A stretch of 64,000 nucleotides of DNA from DATDFB01 sp035276475 (GCA_035276475.1 DATELQ010000069.1:1-64000), one strand, 5' to 3'. Numbered from the stretch's first letter, positions 37,901-45,300 are shown. Notes: a model not told the origin generated them from the sequence alone. Translations and numbers: made by a program.

Positions 37901-40900
37901 CGCCCCCTTCACGGCGTTGACGCCGTTGACGTTCACGGTGGCGACGTCGGTCGCGGTCGTGCTGACGGTGACGGTTGTCGTGGCGGTGGCGACGGTCGCG
38001 CCGTCCGCGGGCGCGGTGACGTGGACGTCGGGCGGGGTCTTGTCGATGGTGAAGGTGACGGTGGCCTTCGGCGAGACGTGGCCGTGGCGGTCATCCGCCG
38101 TCGCTTCCATCGCGTAGGTCTTGTCGGCGCTCTGCGTCGCCGGCGCGGGATACGGCTGGCCGTCGAGCTTCGCGTCGATCGAGGCGTTCGGATCGCTGGA
38201 GCGGACGACGGGCGTGACGTTGCGGTTGAAGAGCGCGCCGTTCGGGATCGGCACGCCGCTGTCGTCGATCTCGACGGCCGGCGCAGTGGTCTTGAGGGTG
38301 AAGGAGTACGGCACGCGCCGCACGTTCCCGGCGTTGTCGGTGAGGACGAGGACGAAGTTGTTCGCCCCTTCGACGAGCGGAACGTGGAAGGTGAATGCGG
38401 TGCCGCTGACGGTCGCGGCGGCGCCGCCGTCGAACGCGGCCGACTGCAGGTCGGCTTCGCGGACCGTGCCGGTGATGGCCTTCGAGGCGTCGGCGGTGAC
38501 GCTGCCGTCCGCGGGGTCGATGGAGACGAGCTCCGGCGCGTTCGTGTCAATAGTGAACGGCACGCTGATGCTCGTCGCGTTGCCGGCGCAGTCCTGCGCG
38601 TTGGCCACGATGGTGTAGCTGCCGTCGCTCGGGATGACGGTGCCGGCGGTGTACGCGGCGCCGCTGAGCGAGAGCGTGACGGCGGTGTTCGCATCGGCGT
38701 CGGTGACGCGCGCGGTGATGCCGACGGCGTGGTTGATCGCGCCGCCGCTGAACGGCGAGCCGTTGGCGAGGAGCTGGATGGTGGGCTTGGTGCGGTCGAC
38801 GATCGTCGACACGGAGACGACGGCGCTGTGGCCGACGCTGTCGTTCGCCGTGGCCACGACGGTGACGCTCCCCTCCCCCACCGGCTGCAGCGACGCGCTC
38901 CAGGTGCCGTCGGCGGCGATCGGCGCGCTGGCGGTGACGTTGCCCGGGTTCAGCACGAGCGCGACGGAGCCCGCGGGATGCGTGTCGCTCACGCGGCCGG
39001 AGACGTTGAGCGCCGCGGCGTTCGTGCACGCCGGCAGCGCGTTGACGACGAGCTGCGGCGCGCGCGAGTCGACGTCGATGGTGACCGAGGCGCTGCCTTT
39101 GTTCCCCGCCGGATCGGTTCCTTCGATCGCAATCGTGTTCGGCCCCTCGGCGAGCGAGATCGTCGCAGTGAAGGTCTTCGCCGTCGTATCGACCGTCGCG
39201 GCGATTCCGTTCACGGTCACGCTCGTGGCGTCGTCGGAGCCGCCGGTGACGACGACCTGCGGCGCGGTGAGCACCGCGTTCGCCGCCGGCGTCGTAATCG
39301 TTAGCGCCGGCTTCTGCGTGTCGATGTTGAGGACGACGGTCGCCGGCGCGCTGTTGTTGCCGGCCTTGTCGACCGCGGTGGCGGTGATGGTCTGTCCCGC
39401 GCCGTCGTGATCGATCGTGGCCGCCGGTGGGCAGGTGTCGATGCCGCTCAGCGTATCGCTGCAGGTGTAGGTGATGGTGACGGCGGTATTGTTCCAGCCG
39501 TTCGCGTTCGCCTGCGGGCTGACCGACGCATGGATCTCCGGCGGCGTCAGGTCGACGGTGAGGGTCGCATTGAGCGTGCTCGACCCGCCGAGGTTGGTGC
39601 CGACGATGGTCAGCGCGTGCGCCCCCTCGGCGCCGAGGTTGAAGCCCTGCACGGTCCAATGGCCATTGGAGACGGTCGCCGGCGTGCCGTTCACGGTGAC
39701 GCTCGTGGCGTTGCCGCTGCCGCCGGCGAGATCGACGGTGCTGGTGTTGACGAAGGAATCGGGCGCCGGCAGCGTCAGGGAGAGGACCGGCTTCGGCACG
39801 GTCACCACCGACACGTGGGCCGAGGCGGTGTTGGCGACGGCGTTCGTGGCGACGGCGGTGATCGTCACCGGCGAGGCGATGCCGGAGAGATCGAGCGTCG
39901 CCTGCCACAGGCCGTTGGCGCCGACGGTGGCCGGCTGCCCATTGACGGTCACGGTGACGGGGCTGATGTCGCTGACGTTGCCGAGGACGGCGACGTGCGC
40001 CGGATCGGAGACGACGGAGTTGTCGGCCGGCGAGGTGATGGCGATGTGCGGAACGCCGGTATCGATGCTGACCGTGACGCTCGCGGAGTTGTGGTTGCCC
40101 GCTTTGTCGACGGCTTCGCTCGTGACCGTCTGCCCCGCAACGTCGTTGTGGAGGACGACGTCGGCCGGGCAGGTGGCGATGCCGCTCAGGGCGTCGCTGC
40201 AGGTGAAGCTGACGGTGACGTCGGAGTTGTTCCAGCCGGCGGCATTCGGCGCCGGCGCGACGTGTGCTTCGATCGTCGGCGGAGTGAGATCGACGGTGAG
40301 GGTCGGCGAGATGGTCGCCGGCCCCGCCGCGTTGGTGCCCACGATCGTCAGCGTGTGCGGCCCCTCGGCGCCGAGATCGAAGCCCTGCACGGTCCAGGTG
40401 CCGTTCGCAATCGTCGCCGGCGTGCCGTTGACGGTGACGCTCGTGGCCGTGCCGCTGCCACCCGATAGCGTGACGCTGCTGGAGCTCACGAATGATCCGG
40501 GCTGCGGCAGCGCCAGCGAGAGCGTCGGCGGCGGAATGGTGATGACGGAGATCTGCGCGGAGCCGGTGGCGCCGACGGCGTTGGTGGCGACGGCGGTGAT
40601 GGTCGCCGGCGAGGTCTGCGACGTGAGATCGACGGTCGCGGACCACGTGCCGTCCGCGGCAACGGTGGCGGTCTGCCCGTTGACCTTCACGGTCGCGGGG
40701 CTGATGGAAGTGACGCTGCCGGTAACGGCGACGTGGCTCGGATCCGACACTGGCGAGTTGTCCGCCGGCGAAGCGATGGTGACGTGCGGCTTCTGCGTGT
40801 CGACGTTGACGGTGACGGTGATCGGCTTGACGTTGCCCGCTTTGTCCGTGGCCTGACGCGTGAAGGTCTGCACGCCGTCGGCGGCGACGGAGACGTCGCT

Positions 40901-42358
40901 CGGGCAGGTGAGGATGCCGCTGAGCGCGTCGCTGCACGTGAAGCTGACGGTGACGGGCGTGCTGTTCCAACCCGCTGCGTTCGGCGCCGGCGTGACGGTG
41001 GCGCTGATCGCCGGCGGCGTCAGGTCGACGATGAGCGACGGTGCCGGATTGATCGACGACGATCCACCGCCATTCGTGCCGGAGATGGTGAGCGTGTGCG
41101 AGCCTTCGCCGCCGAGGTTGAAGTTCTGGAGCGACCAGGTGCCGTTCGTGATCGTGGCCGGCGTACCGTTCACGGTGACGGACGTCGCCGTGCCGGCACC
41201 GCCGCTGAGGGTGACGGTGCTGGAATTGACGAACGATCCGGGCGGCGGCAGCGTCAGCGAGAGGACCGGCGGCGCGATGGTGATGACAGAGACTTTCGCC
41301 ACGGCGATGTTGTTCGCCGCGTCGGTGGCGGTGGCGGTGATGGTGACGGGCGAGCTTCCGCCGCTGAGGTTCAGCGTGACCGACCAGGTGCCGTCGGCCG
41401 CGATCGTCGCCGGCTGCCCGTTGACCTGCACGGTGACGGCGGTGTCGTCGCTGACGGTGCCGGTGACGAGCACGTGGCTCGAATCGGAGACGACGGTGTT
41501 GTTGACCGGCGCGGTGATGGCGATCTGCGGGTTGACGTTGTCGACGAGCCGCGTGACGTGCGCGTTGCCGCTGACGGTGACGGCGCTGGCGAACAGGGTG
41601 CCGGCGAGGCGCGACTCGACGACGGTGGCCGTCGCCGCGGGCGCGTAGACGAAGCCGTACAGTGTGGAGTTGGCGAGCGAGAAGGTCGTGCCGCTGCTCC
41701 AGAGATGCAGCAGGAACGCGTTGTTGCTCGATGCAGCAGCGGCGTAATTGACGGCGGCGCCGCCGTTGATGGTGATGCCGCCAGTGCAGAGGATGCGCAC
41801 CGGGCCGGCCAGCAGCACTTTCGCGCCGCCGGTGACGTTGAAGCTCGTGAAGTAGTAGGTGCCTGCGGGAAGGGTGATGCTGTCCTGCCCGTCGATCGCG
41901 AAGCTGGTGCCGCTCAGGACGTGGACGCCTTTGGCGCTGACCGGAATCCGGGCGTTGTCGTTCGTGGCCTGAAGCGTGGCGGTGAGCTGGGTGAGATCGA
42001 GCGGCGTGCAGTCGTACGGCGTCGACGCGGATCGGGAGAGGCCGGTGACGACTGCCTTGCCGCTGATCTGCACGGCCTTGCCCGGGCCGGCGGTGGCGTT
42101 GCCGTTGACGAGTACTTGTCCGGTGGCCTTGACGTTGCCGTTCGAGACGACGTTGCCGCTGTTGGAACCGACCGAGGTGGAGAGGCCGGCGGAGTCGACG
42201 ACGACCTGCCCCGAGAGTGACAGGTCCTTGCACGACGAAATGGCGTTGGAGACGAAGGGCGGCGTGATCGTGAACGCGTCGCCGGCTTGTAACGGGAGCG
42301 CTGCCGCCAAAGAGACGGCGAGCAGGGACACCACGAGTTTGGCGGTTCGTATGCTCAT
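22037..42358 (-). CDS. Giant exported RHS/YD-repeat protein with Ig-like stalk and C-terminal toxin tip
   Basis: The protein has 6,773 residues. The ATG at 42358 (MSIRTAKLVVSLLAVSLAAALP) overlaps the stop of the upstream giant gene and opens a signal peptide. A beta-helix-like anchor region (about 20-270) leads into three about 247-residue Ig-like repeats (39.3-41.55 kb) and further Ig and SbsA-like domains. Near residue 2350 is a carboxypeptidase-regulatory-like domain (YVAGAVYDASTGRPLIGASV). Residues about 3340-3570 carry a Gly-rich GYTSxPTV repeat, followed by a propeller-like stretch. The RHS part starts near residue 4780 (VDLDAGGRAGWNVVFDRTYRS), continues with many YD repeats, and ends with the RHS core YDPQTGTWLTPDPLGY...DPVNRTDPAG near residues 6443-6484. 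The last about 287 residues form a variable tip. It is probably secreted, with the YD shell enclosing the toxin. Confidence 0.9.
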   Translation of the reverse strand: MSIRTAKLVVSLLAVSLAAALPLQAGDAFTITPPFVSNAISSCKDLSLSGQVVVDSAGLSTSVGSNSGNVVSNGNVKATGQVLVNGNATAGPGKAVQISGKAVVTGLSRSASTPYDCTPLDLTQLTATLQATNDNARIPVSAKGVHVLSGTSFAIDGQDSITLPAGTYYFTSFNVTGGAKVLLAGPVRILCTGGITINGGAAVNYAAAASSNNAFLLHLWSSGTTFSLANSTLYGFVYAPAATATVVESRLAGTLFASAVTVSGNAHVTRLVDNVNPQIAITAPVNNTVVSDSSHVLVTGTVSDDTAVTVQVNGQPATIAADGTWSVTLNLSGGSSPVTITATATDAANNIAVAKVSVITIAPPVLSLTLPPPGSFVNSSTVTLSGGAGTATSVTVNGTPATITNGTWSLQNFNLGGEGSHTLTISGTNGGGSSSINPAPSLIVDLTPPAISATVTPAPNAAGWNSTPVTVSFTCSDALSGILTCPSDVSVAADGVQTFTRQATDKAGNVKPITVTVNVDTQKPHVTIASPADNSPVSDPSHVAVTGSVTSISPATVKVNGQTATVAADGTWSATVDLTSQTSPATITAVATNAVGATGSAQISVITIPPPTLSLALPQPGSFVSSSSVTLSGGSGTATSVTVNGTPATIANGTWTVQGFDLGAEGPHTLTIVGTNAAGPATISPTLTVDLTPPTIEAHVAPAPNAAGWNNSDVTVSFTCSDALSGIATCPADVVLHNDVAGQTVTSEAVDKAGNHNSASVTVSIDTGVPHIAITSPADNSVVSDPAHVAVLGNVSDISPVTVTVNGQPATVGANGLWQATLDLSGIASPVTITAVATNAVANTASAHVSVVTVPKPVLSLTLPAPDSFVNTSTVDLAGGSGNATSVTVNGTPATVSNGHWTVQGFNLGAEGAHALTIVGTNLGGSSTLNATLTVDLTPPEIHASVSPQANANGWNNTAVTITYTCSDTLSGIDTCPPAATIDHDGAGQTITATAVDKAGNNSAPATVVLNIDTQKPALTITTPAANAVLTAPQVVVTGGSDDATSVTVNGIAATVDTTAKTFTATISLAEGPNTIAIEGTDPAGNKGSASVTIDVDSRAPQLVVNALPACTNAAALNVSGRVSDTHPAGSVALVLNPGNVTASAPIAADGTWSASLQPVGEGSVTVVATANDSVGHSAVVSVSTIVDRTKPTIQLLANGSPFSGGAINHAVGITARVTDADANTAVTLSLSGAAYTAGTVIPSDGSYTIVANAQDCAGNATSISVPFTIDTNAPELVSIDPADGSVTADASKAITGTVREADLQSAAFDGGAAATVSGTAFTFHVPLVEGANNFVLVLTDNAGNVRRVPYSFTLKTTAPAVEIDDSGVPIPNGALFNRNVTPVVRSSDPNASIDAKLDGQPYPAPATQSADKTYAMEATADDRHGHVSPKATVTFTIDKTPPDVHVTAPADGATVATATTTVTVSTTATDVATVNVNGVNAVKGADGNYTATVNLDFGENSVAAVATDRAGNSATAIVTVTRNDGNKPGIVLTSPGDGTRTNRPTTVVIGQVLTPGPNVTVNGTTVTPNAAGAFRLDDFALHEGDNAITATIAGTQRSVTVHVLADFTPPVLHVNANGSELAAGQRFDTAPSIALQASDNSGDAPATTLTIDGIDAGAQIPALGNGGHSLTATATDKAGNRTRVDLTFFVGSLSAGSGACSMSGFSPADQSVVLAQNVTITGRTTATNILVNGQLAQLDSGSFAKSVQLAEGTNSVTIRCADASGTATGDAPVTLTYYRVTSAPTVTITAPHNGDSVGVPTAHVTGTVSADAISGDVNGTAFTPAADHTFAADVSLANGLNLITARARNRAGAVGAASVNVVAHTTAPKISITSPLPSTQTSATTLDVTGTYSNVKLDSIVISANGHSAPAVATPTSDTTGTFSGTATLSGSALITITVTATNGYGLTTTATVDILPTPGPSITITAPKDNTFYPSTATAPDAITGTIAAEDGATVFVNGVQATLTGAQFTATVPFSGTGVNFPVIARVTTPSGASATDSIRVVHLAAPLTVKQAFPDANAAGVDIGAVAVILFSNPIAGSTVTNAVTLVDDANTQITGTPFTDNDAVSFAPNAPLLPGRHYTLRVSQALKDLAGGTLAQSFSTSFTTAGGAPATGPTVTADVTGGCITTAKLTGTASAAGARIRIDVDGSPTTVTAAADRSFTATVGFSGQPGFHVARVVELGGDGTASPETDVQFNINCSAPQVVAANLNRATKTLTVQFSTAMNPATLTAGASGTIQLAAAGSSAFSGTVTMDAANKIATVVYTADLTPSLTLTVTKSAATPGGTALAADFTTSFPADSQTPLGSSYVAGAVYDASTGRPLIGASVVINPGNISTVTFDHGRYTRGLAEGAYTIEVTAPGYTKVWRQIVIPAGTGVTPIDIRLTQRGPSKPGGTDLTLPPQGGDTPVTKRVTLTVPAASLTSAHTVAATSLGGQSLAGLLPLGWSPYAAAEVVVDDSAATPAAPLSASKLSFDISAADAAAIAAASQTLAVVQYDDVRDEWRTLVAVATIADTSDPNVKRVTADISTAGNYALVYGDKAANLVKPAAPRTGAVLQGVANPCSVTPDTCRMPNGTLNFDKPTVAPSEHSVATLRTDGTTKTFPSGTAVQAYIDELLNLADGSVRIDPPFATDLLLYRNFDGSAATSVFHLAPTTDAAKVTLRDGADHVHIVDYPGRIDRGALLGSEGGRIPGDDTISIDLPAGATIDPIHASLTPTHDTGAIAGFHIVGGFTVALTRSEDAPPVDIDGDGKPDAIPVTLLKPMRGTFTIDETKFATANRQLIVAEVLGKTAYGKVLRIAATTTLAATQAPSVKIFTTAIPAPVVPLDGIIRDGQYLLLAADAPIAYAYGTVRASANGPAIAAALVQSGSGSGFAPALDVADVARIGGGFTVPVAAQPASPFSLRPHTVALGDGQVVVAASSPAPDVFVPFGDLVLTPQPLQLNGITPGNNDEVAATAQVITATFNLPIDRNSIDLGIIVNNVTTNTAVGGSIDSVGSSVTFTPSAPLASGSRFAVSVQPTIRSTAGAPLGRTVVSYFTTQAAPPANSQIHPELITITIPVNGISTVTGRAGAIPAGDNAVLVREGHDFIVRYQKNAASDGSFTFTAGGGATDDRLDMLDAVDLQIVDATSSAVVAVLPLTFVTVDGNGFLAAPNKTATFTAPPPLSVSVTVPAGAFDVPTVVQMSAAPQSDFADVPSIDAELGYFGGVTLSFDGQAKKPLDLDLPIPQGTTTTGRTFALGRLGQTSQGPRVEIDDLISVDGNKFTTRDIGGAASHLRVMSATSKNTKPNEVLTANGGGVTAITVTNGGKDYTSTPTVKITGGGGSGATAEAVINVLLDSITVTNGGTGYTSAPTVSFSGGGQPTRDARATAKINVGIANIQLGAGGSGYTSAPTVSFVGGGGTGASATANVSGGAVTSVTLANSGSGFTSVPSIVFNGGGGSGATATATLGGTVTAITIDDRGAGYTSAPSITLTGGGNGATASAVMSSGTVTSVNVTNHGTNYASVPTVEFSGGGGTGAAATALVSAGVRQYLLHVIASGKYAVTDLGTGGTPAAFVYVNDIQSNLNLFWDAYHSLFVSQLYVTAGHGRVVMPVKSGSPFTVDAVDAATGIKMFSRTYDGPPVAPPGQAAGIPPLQNDTVGPYPVYGSPFVVQVVDIPRGVDHFSPMPGVKIDMPWGLTSDQGNAAISLTGAAVYPRPHLQALNTRNGDLRPDGGSSLSIAVKAGDRIIIMTGSEPVEPRAELSVVFNEALFVPTNTPAADHLAQYIKLERNFGETPTTNSPNPAPDWRPLGGVVSILADSGNRRVQLNAPLETGTEYRLRLDKSLAHDFGGSSGLTLGSPAAGTQIGDDVYLYFSTRKPAGDVLDAAVKLAKGTVRDLALDGNLLFVSAQEGGLLAYDAGDAGRLDTATPIGRGVAIPDGTPDPPGVVPPIPGAAWAVEVDKHGRVWTTALTSMFGVVRTFRTEAFANATPSGSGTIPIVEPFAGGTVSWRPGATVGLDTGLSTTILSDRPEATPRKMQLVLQDDSLTLTANAGPTSSADLDKALQSGNTLGVTGGSSPSPLDEFTRYHFTVPTSGGTYNPITHVRDGFPYLKQRISIRNVTAGLRWSQDSLAGPAAGPNGGSVNFDDVLVRPGDTLVIERNMATYGVVSHFGYGIGVYDLNAIESNSLIKQWPTTPVPKYADVATQIALTSANEQLTFSPDAAVTVDSVAAGTVGSPTIHAFALVPAEGIMVVDATPLGNSIESNGDNTTSAVPLGGDVSHFFYQLIEPNGLPELAAIRQIVRAGGRFFIRRFNSISRFDRANKSYVLVSGGQYGILVFDVTHPSPNLVDVIWLERGAFAVRNIGNNYATAIDGMGKAVLIDLSHVDESGAPRVDVTGAPWNCGGCAKLFPTVAAALRGGPDPAEPYKFGNNDPRVVWVSERLKDADGNWFGVTTLAPVADPETGLLYDGALLQNSLRILSAIDPRITMMVNLGGGKLTSVNAVVPLGIAPNAATAAAIAALPPCTNPTLDNAIPTSCRENASMGAFRIETSLPGKITDLVPQPRIAIESERVAGAVTEQTREPLPPSHIRQFRTASSPQENRGTTGFVLRRVIGDSYPNIATLRLQKGFNKFVSPWVVAIADPRASSQYTAPRAGEDDGCFSCALPQFLQNKQRNTDFFEIYTNGRYLAVRPEVTAAGSTQSIFDSAGHYKYLGAKYRVFGRFGTIPADTIRPPQALVAANAPPVTTGKLLETVYLHSGEVESSSVDLDAGGRAGWNVVFDRTYRSRTLGTTPMGFGWDSGIFKRLRFLPNGDVEYRDGAEIWRYRFDGANYKAPTGYSGHLLHTQQGWTLIGQKFRITYFDELGRVVREADEFYTPGGDGNAINYLYDDDGRLATIVDSTNRATKLDYYKDVDHEGLLQKVTDWRTRELKYDFDDKMRLKTVELPKFTQAGAGGGTINPQRTYDYDASTGGTYKDDLELATNLTAIRDPNEAPSGSPRVSFGYGGGNPRDNVKTETWGTPQHETATFGIASGTATTTDVLGQRREYTFQMPPTPAAGKKLDWYSQDRAHVLTMSEKSVETYAGAAFGILPPTPLTPGPAPTSQQDRNFTYAYDTNGYVKTETLDGVYTKSYSYKSAGDDLGFIADCSATAVAGTSLCGTTATPGANDVKMTTTFRPGGFIDAISSNGLAIDSHEPGRDALTPPDDVNNHVTSHSVFYPTGLPHTTETSGGTCTPAPCTGSMTETHYYDAAPGIPAHQRGLPSDVKEGTSNGVVTTFDYSQGPDKTKVTDARNVSTTTEYDEWRRPKTVITELPGDPLKLKEEYVYDATGNLKEHHRWQGGDWVKTTYGYDVLGRRTSVTSYGVAVGSNNNASVTETVDYSSYGSGIVRHIGAANATTTVSLDTLGRTKQTETQVGTSPIKAVTAYDKAGNAVFASDTTTYASASSYDPNGRRIEFLRNDGTTEHTDYDAWGRATDVKAKDRNGNVVYHRHTDFEPAGQVKEVKEDGGTGTLRTSKMTWDGGGRTAAVAADGGGDTRAVAQKFDDAGRILEHKQGTSSSSGFTPILTSSFDGYGSSYVAPTTRTAELLTGHTYTATRGFDTAGNTKDVKVGALAWTHEFDEAGNVTKDKQPSSLPSQPERQLFYDARGNVTSEILPGGATQSHEYHATGSSTAYKDPSPTPEVTSTDTDELGRPTVIHYFDGTFEKINYEGANVLAVKDRQDRWQSFRYENGHVTQVWAGQTPGSGTKLDQIDYVDGAHLTAWTNRDAKIEYFDFTQDGLPKRTVVTHYKDGSGLSSNPQVLDTFTQTHDYNGHGELTDYSLPTGGTGFASSVHLDYDAMGNVKTLQRDGVDLLIGDYAAAGRPKTRKLTLPSGKKLERIYSYKSDTGQLEDLEVKVGNTVVAGSHVDYSNSLQATDVTLKGVSNGLRHTRYSYDARGRVYGSITATTSSTKPPQTVTGGTPTSAGSSVAEEILDPADFRLGQERIPSPDPLTPPSQSATPRLGHKIDTFTRVGSPTRTFDYGGKAERIDDGQFHYHYDEKGRLDWAAEVPTSTAAPIRRIVYGYDGNNRIVGRTAQFATPTTITAPIPYETFAWTTENRSQVLSADGLPAETTFIWDPVTDRLIAIKRTGASANTSDPYNNVLKQVIHGDMGYDDPIESTSIDQSVPVAPGNAPPLVRLYPIFDEAAGGTLQAVVNSDGLVVARSSNNDPFGGEEFDLGGAAIDNVSVTATKTAAGALDTVKVTMRATEPLLDTTLATGARLAVVDANGTVRGTATAQPTLADSFTVAWTLSASDWTALTATPQAASLSVAATNTLRAALWSLDIPILPPPSWATTQRVYSRPGIQVEVRAPLGDLSTFVNGVPNGATATTTPYDVPNLSALAVSGGNAEIENMLAATFQAQPFAEPFTKKFYVRERWYDPQTGTWLTPDPLGYKDSSNLYAYAGGDPVNRTDPAGTDERCKNTTLASAVAVGKVGLHKANNVFESATDALGFVIDKLLPGSSTLFWQVRVRSENWQHSAKETAYDIESAARHPVMVIGGATDKRVQAVNAAASTGCKEEIAKASANGLFDLVMVRAAIPDIETGGFSTFEPQVNTGSTVRTGAGTVGQTWPTPPPTAILATAVNGTNGGNDQPVRAVAAPEKFSNYVFKKGAKHGKAKIFEALGYDVGDTAELVRIYEEQATAKYNAREFTLGVKDQWGQRVDIVIELHGKGAASGEVRQIISGWMVRDNNTITLNTPFSGHAE
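31650..32350 (-). repeat. Gly-rich GYTSxPTV repeat region in the RHS protein
   Basis: About six units of roughly 38-40 residues follow the pattern NGGxGYTSxPTVxFxGGGGxGAxAxAxV. They read as short beta-strand/glycine-turn modules, likely a stalk or beta-solenoid. In the + strand the region shows as repeats of GGTGTAGCC- and GCCGCCGCCG-like stretches. The units are similar but not identical. Confidence 0.8.
39300..41545 (-). repeat. Three tandem Ig-like modules of about 247 residues in the RHS protein
   Basis: The shared anchor GTATSVTVNGTPATI...GFNLGAEG recurs at about 41121, 40380 and 39642, giving periods of 741 and 738 bp. Each unit combines an Ig-like fold (VTVNGQPATVAADGTW), a PxLSLTLPxPxSF linker and a segment with a conserved cysteine pair (FTCSDALSGIxTCP). 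The copies have diverged, unlike the 1101-bp repeats in the neighbouring gene. Confidence 0.85.
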
Positions 42359-45300
42359 TGTTTCGTTCGCAGGACTGATGGAATGGGCGCGCTGAGCGGG
42401 GCGAGGCTGGGCGCCGACCACGCTTGCAGCTCCATTAACGTGAGGTAATTCGTGCCGTTGAGCTGCACGCGGATATAGCGTCCGCTGCGGTTCAGCGGGA
42501 TGGTGTAGCCACTCGGCGGCGACGGCGACCCCGTTCCGTAGTAAACGACGTAGACACCGGCCTGGGCGATCGCGTCCGCGAGGACGTGCGTGGTGAACGG
42601 AGTGTCAGAGACGAACACGTAGAAGTTCTGCAGGCGGTCGGCGCAGCAGTCGGGGCGGTTGAACAGGTCGAGGCTGGAGATCTGCCGCGAGCTTCCGAGA
42701 TCGATCTCCCACCAGGCGTTGGCGTCGAAGTTCGTGTGGGTGCCCATGTCGGCCGTGCCCTCGACGGCGTGCTCGGGGCCGGTGTTCGAGACCAACGTCG
42801 ACGACTGCGCCACGGCGTTGACGCCGCTGACGAGGTTGACGCGCGCGGCTACGCCGGGCGCCCAGACCTGCACCTCGGCGAGCTGCAACGAGCCGGTGCC
42901 GTTGAGCTGAACGCGCACATAGCGCCCGGCGCGATCGATGGTGAAGGCCTGACGGATCCCGAATGCGGAATCGAAGTGATAGCTGGAGACGCCGGACTGA
43001 GCCCGCGTCGTGGCGACGTCGTTGGCAGTGAACGGCGTATCGGAGACGAAGAGCCAGAAGTTTGTGATCGAGTTCGTGCAGCAACTCCAGACCGTCACGC
43101 CTTCGATCGGCTGCGAAACGCCCAGATCGACCTGCCACCACGGCTGCGACTGCGACGCCGTCGCCGCGATCGTGCCGAAGGCAGCGTCGCCGGCGGTGGC
43201 GCCGTCGACGGCGCGCGCGGCGACGTTGCTGCCATCGAGGTTCGACGACTGCGTGGCCGTCTTGTTGACCGCAAGGTTGACGCGCGAGTATTTGCCGACG
43301 CGGTCGAACCACGCCTGACCGTCCTGGATGCCGAACGCCGCGCCGCTGACGGTTGCGCCCTCGAGCCCGACGAGCTCCGCCGGCACTTCCAGACGCACCC
43401 ACTTCCCGGCATCGGGAAGGCCTCCCATGCGGTAGGCGCTGGCGGTGCCGTTGGTGCCGAAGACCGACGCGGCATCGCCCCAGTAGGCACGGTGATTCCA
43501 GCTCGAGCCGTCGTTCCACTGCAGCAGGATCTCGCGCGGCGGGTTGCACGGGTCGATGAGGACGTAGGTGAAGAGCACCTCGCCGGAGCGGACGATCATC
43601 GGCGTCGTCGCGGCGGTGAAGTAGTGCTCGTGGTAATTGTTCGCCTTCGGCTCGACGTGCGAGTTGGTGCCGCTGGCCTTCTGCACCGTGTCGAACGTCC
43701 ACGACGACGGGGACGGCACGGCCCCGGCCGGGAGGGCGTCGTCGAACCAAATGACTTCGTTCGATGGGAAGCTCGGCGGCGCCGCCGCCACCGGCGTCGC
43801 GCAGGCGACGCGGCCGATGTCGTCGAGCCACACCTCGCCGCCGAAGACCTTGATGGTGAGGCCCTTCATCGTTTTTCCGGTCGCACGGATGATCGATGCC
43901 GCCGATTCCAGCCTCACCCACTGGCCACCAGCCGGGATGAGCCCCATGCGAACGTGCGCGATCGTCGGCTCGATGAGGTCTTCACCCCATGAAGCGCGGT
44001 ACTCGGTCGTGCCGTCGCTCCAGGCTAAGAGGATCTGCCGCGGCGGATTGCACGGGTTGATGAGGACATAGCTGACGGCGCTGTCGCTCGCGCCGAGGGT
44101 CATCGTCGTCGTGGCGCCGCTGAAGCCGTACGTCCGCGCGCCGGCCGCCGGAGCGAAGTAGATCGACTGCGTGCCGGTGGCGGCCTGGGTGTTGACGAAC
44201 GTGCCGCCGGTGCCGCTGGCGGTCGAGCCGGCCGGGAAGCCGTCGTCGATCCAGGTCTGGTCGAGTGTCGTGCCCGTGGGCGTCGACGGCGCCTGCATGC
44301 TGCTGCACGCCGCAATCGACAGCGCGGCGTTCTGCGAGTTGCCGTAGACGCCGGTGATCGTCGCCGTCGCGGCGGCGCCGGTCTGCGCGGTGGTGACGGT
44401 GAACGACGCCGCGGTGGCGCCGGCCGGAATGGTCACGAGCGCCGGCACGGTGGCGAGCGAGCTCGAAGAGCTGAGCGTCACGACCGCGCCGCCCGCCGGT
44501 GCGGGGCTGCCGAGGGTGACGGTGCCGTTCACCGTCGTGCCGCCGGTGACGGAGGCCGGGTTGACGGCGACGGAGGCGAGGCCGGACGACGACGGGATGA
44601 CGGTGACGGCGGTCGACTGCGGGCCGCCGTTCGCGCCGGTGGCGGTGATCGTGGCCGTCGTCTGCGCGGCCGGATTCGCGGTGGTGGCGGTGAACGACGC
44701 GGAGATCGCGCCGATCGGAATGGTGAGGCTCGCCGGCACCGGCACGGTCGCGGCGTCGGACGACGAGAGCGTGACGGTGATCGGATAGCGCGCCTGCGCG
44801 AGGAGGCGCACGCCGAAGGTGACGAGACCGCCGCCGTTGACGCTCTGCGGCGAGGCGCTGACGGAGGCGACGCCGTTGGTGTTGACGATCTGGCCCGAGA
44901 CGGTGATCCCGCGGGACGTCAGCGGCGAGGCCGCGGAGTCGGTGGCGAAGAGCATGAAGGTGTCGCCGGGGATACCGGTCACCGGAATGGAGAACGAGCC
45001 GTCCGCGGCGGCGTTCACGGGAGCCAGGCTCTGGCCCGTGCGGATGTTCGTGACGGTGATCTTGATCGGCGTCTCCGGATCGCTGACGGCGCCGGCGGTG
45101 CCGATGACCGTGTCGGCGTTGACAGTGCTGGAGAGGGAGATCTTGGCGCTCGTGACGACCGGCGCCGCGGCGTTGACGAGCATCTGGCTGGCCGCGTCCT
45201 TGTCGATCGTGGCCAGCGACTCGACCGGATCGGCCGAGACCAAATTCGCGTTGCGCAGGCGGAGGGCGTCGAAGCGGAGGATGCCGGAGTAGGCCTGTCC

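Noticed and set aside
42359..42421. Upstream start adding 21 residues to the RHS protein
   Set aside because: The added residues (MVGAQPRPAQRAHS...) overlap the upstream gene and would displace the signal peptide. ATG 42358 gives a standard signal peptide and an ATGA overlap.
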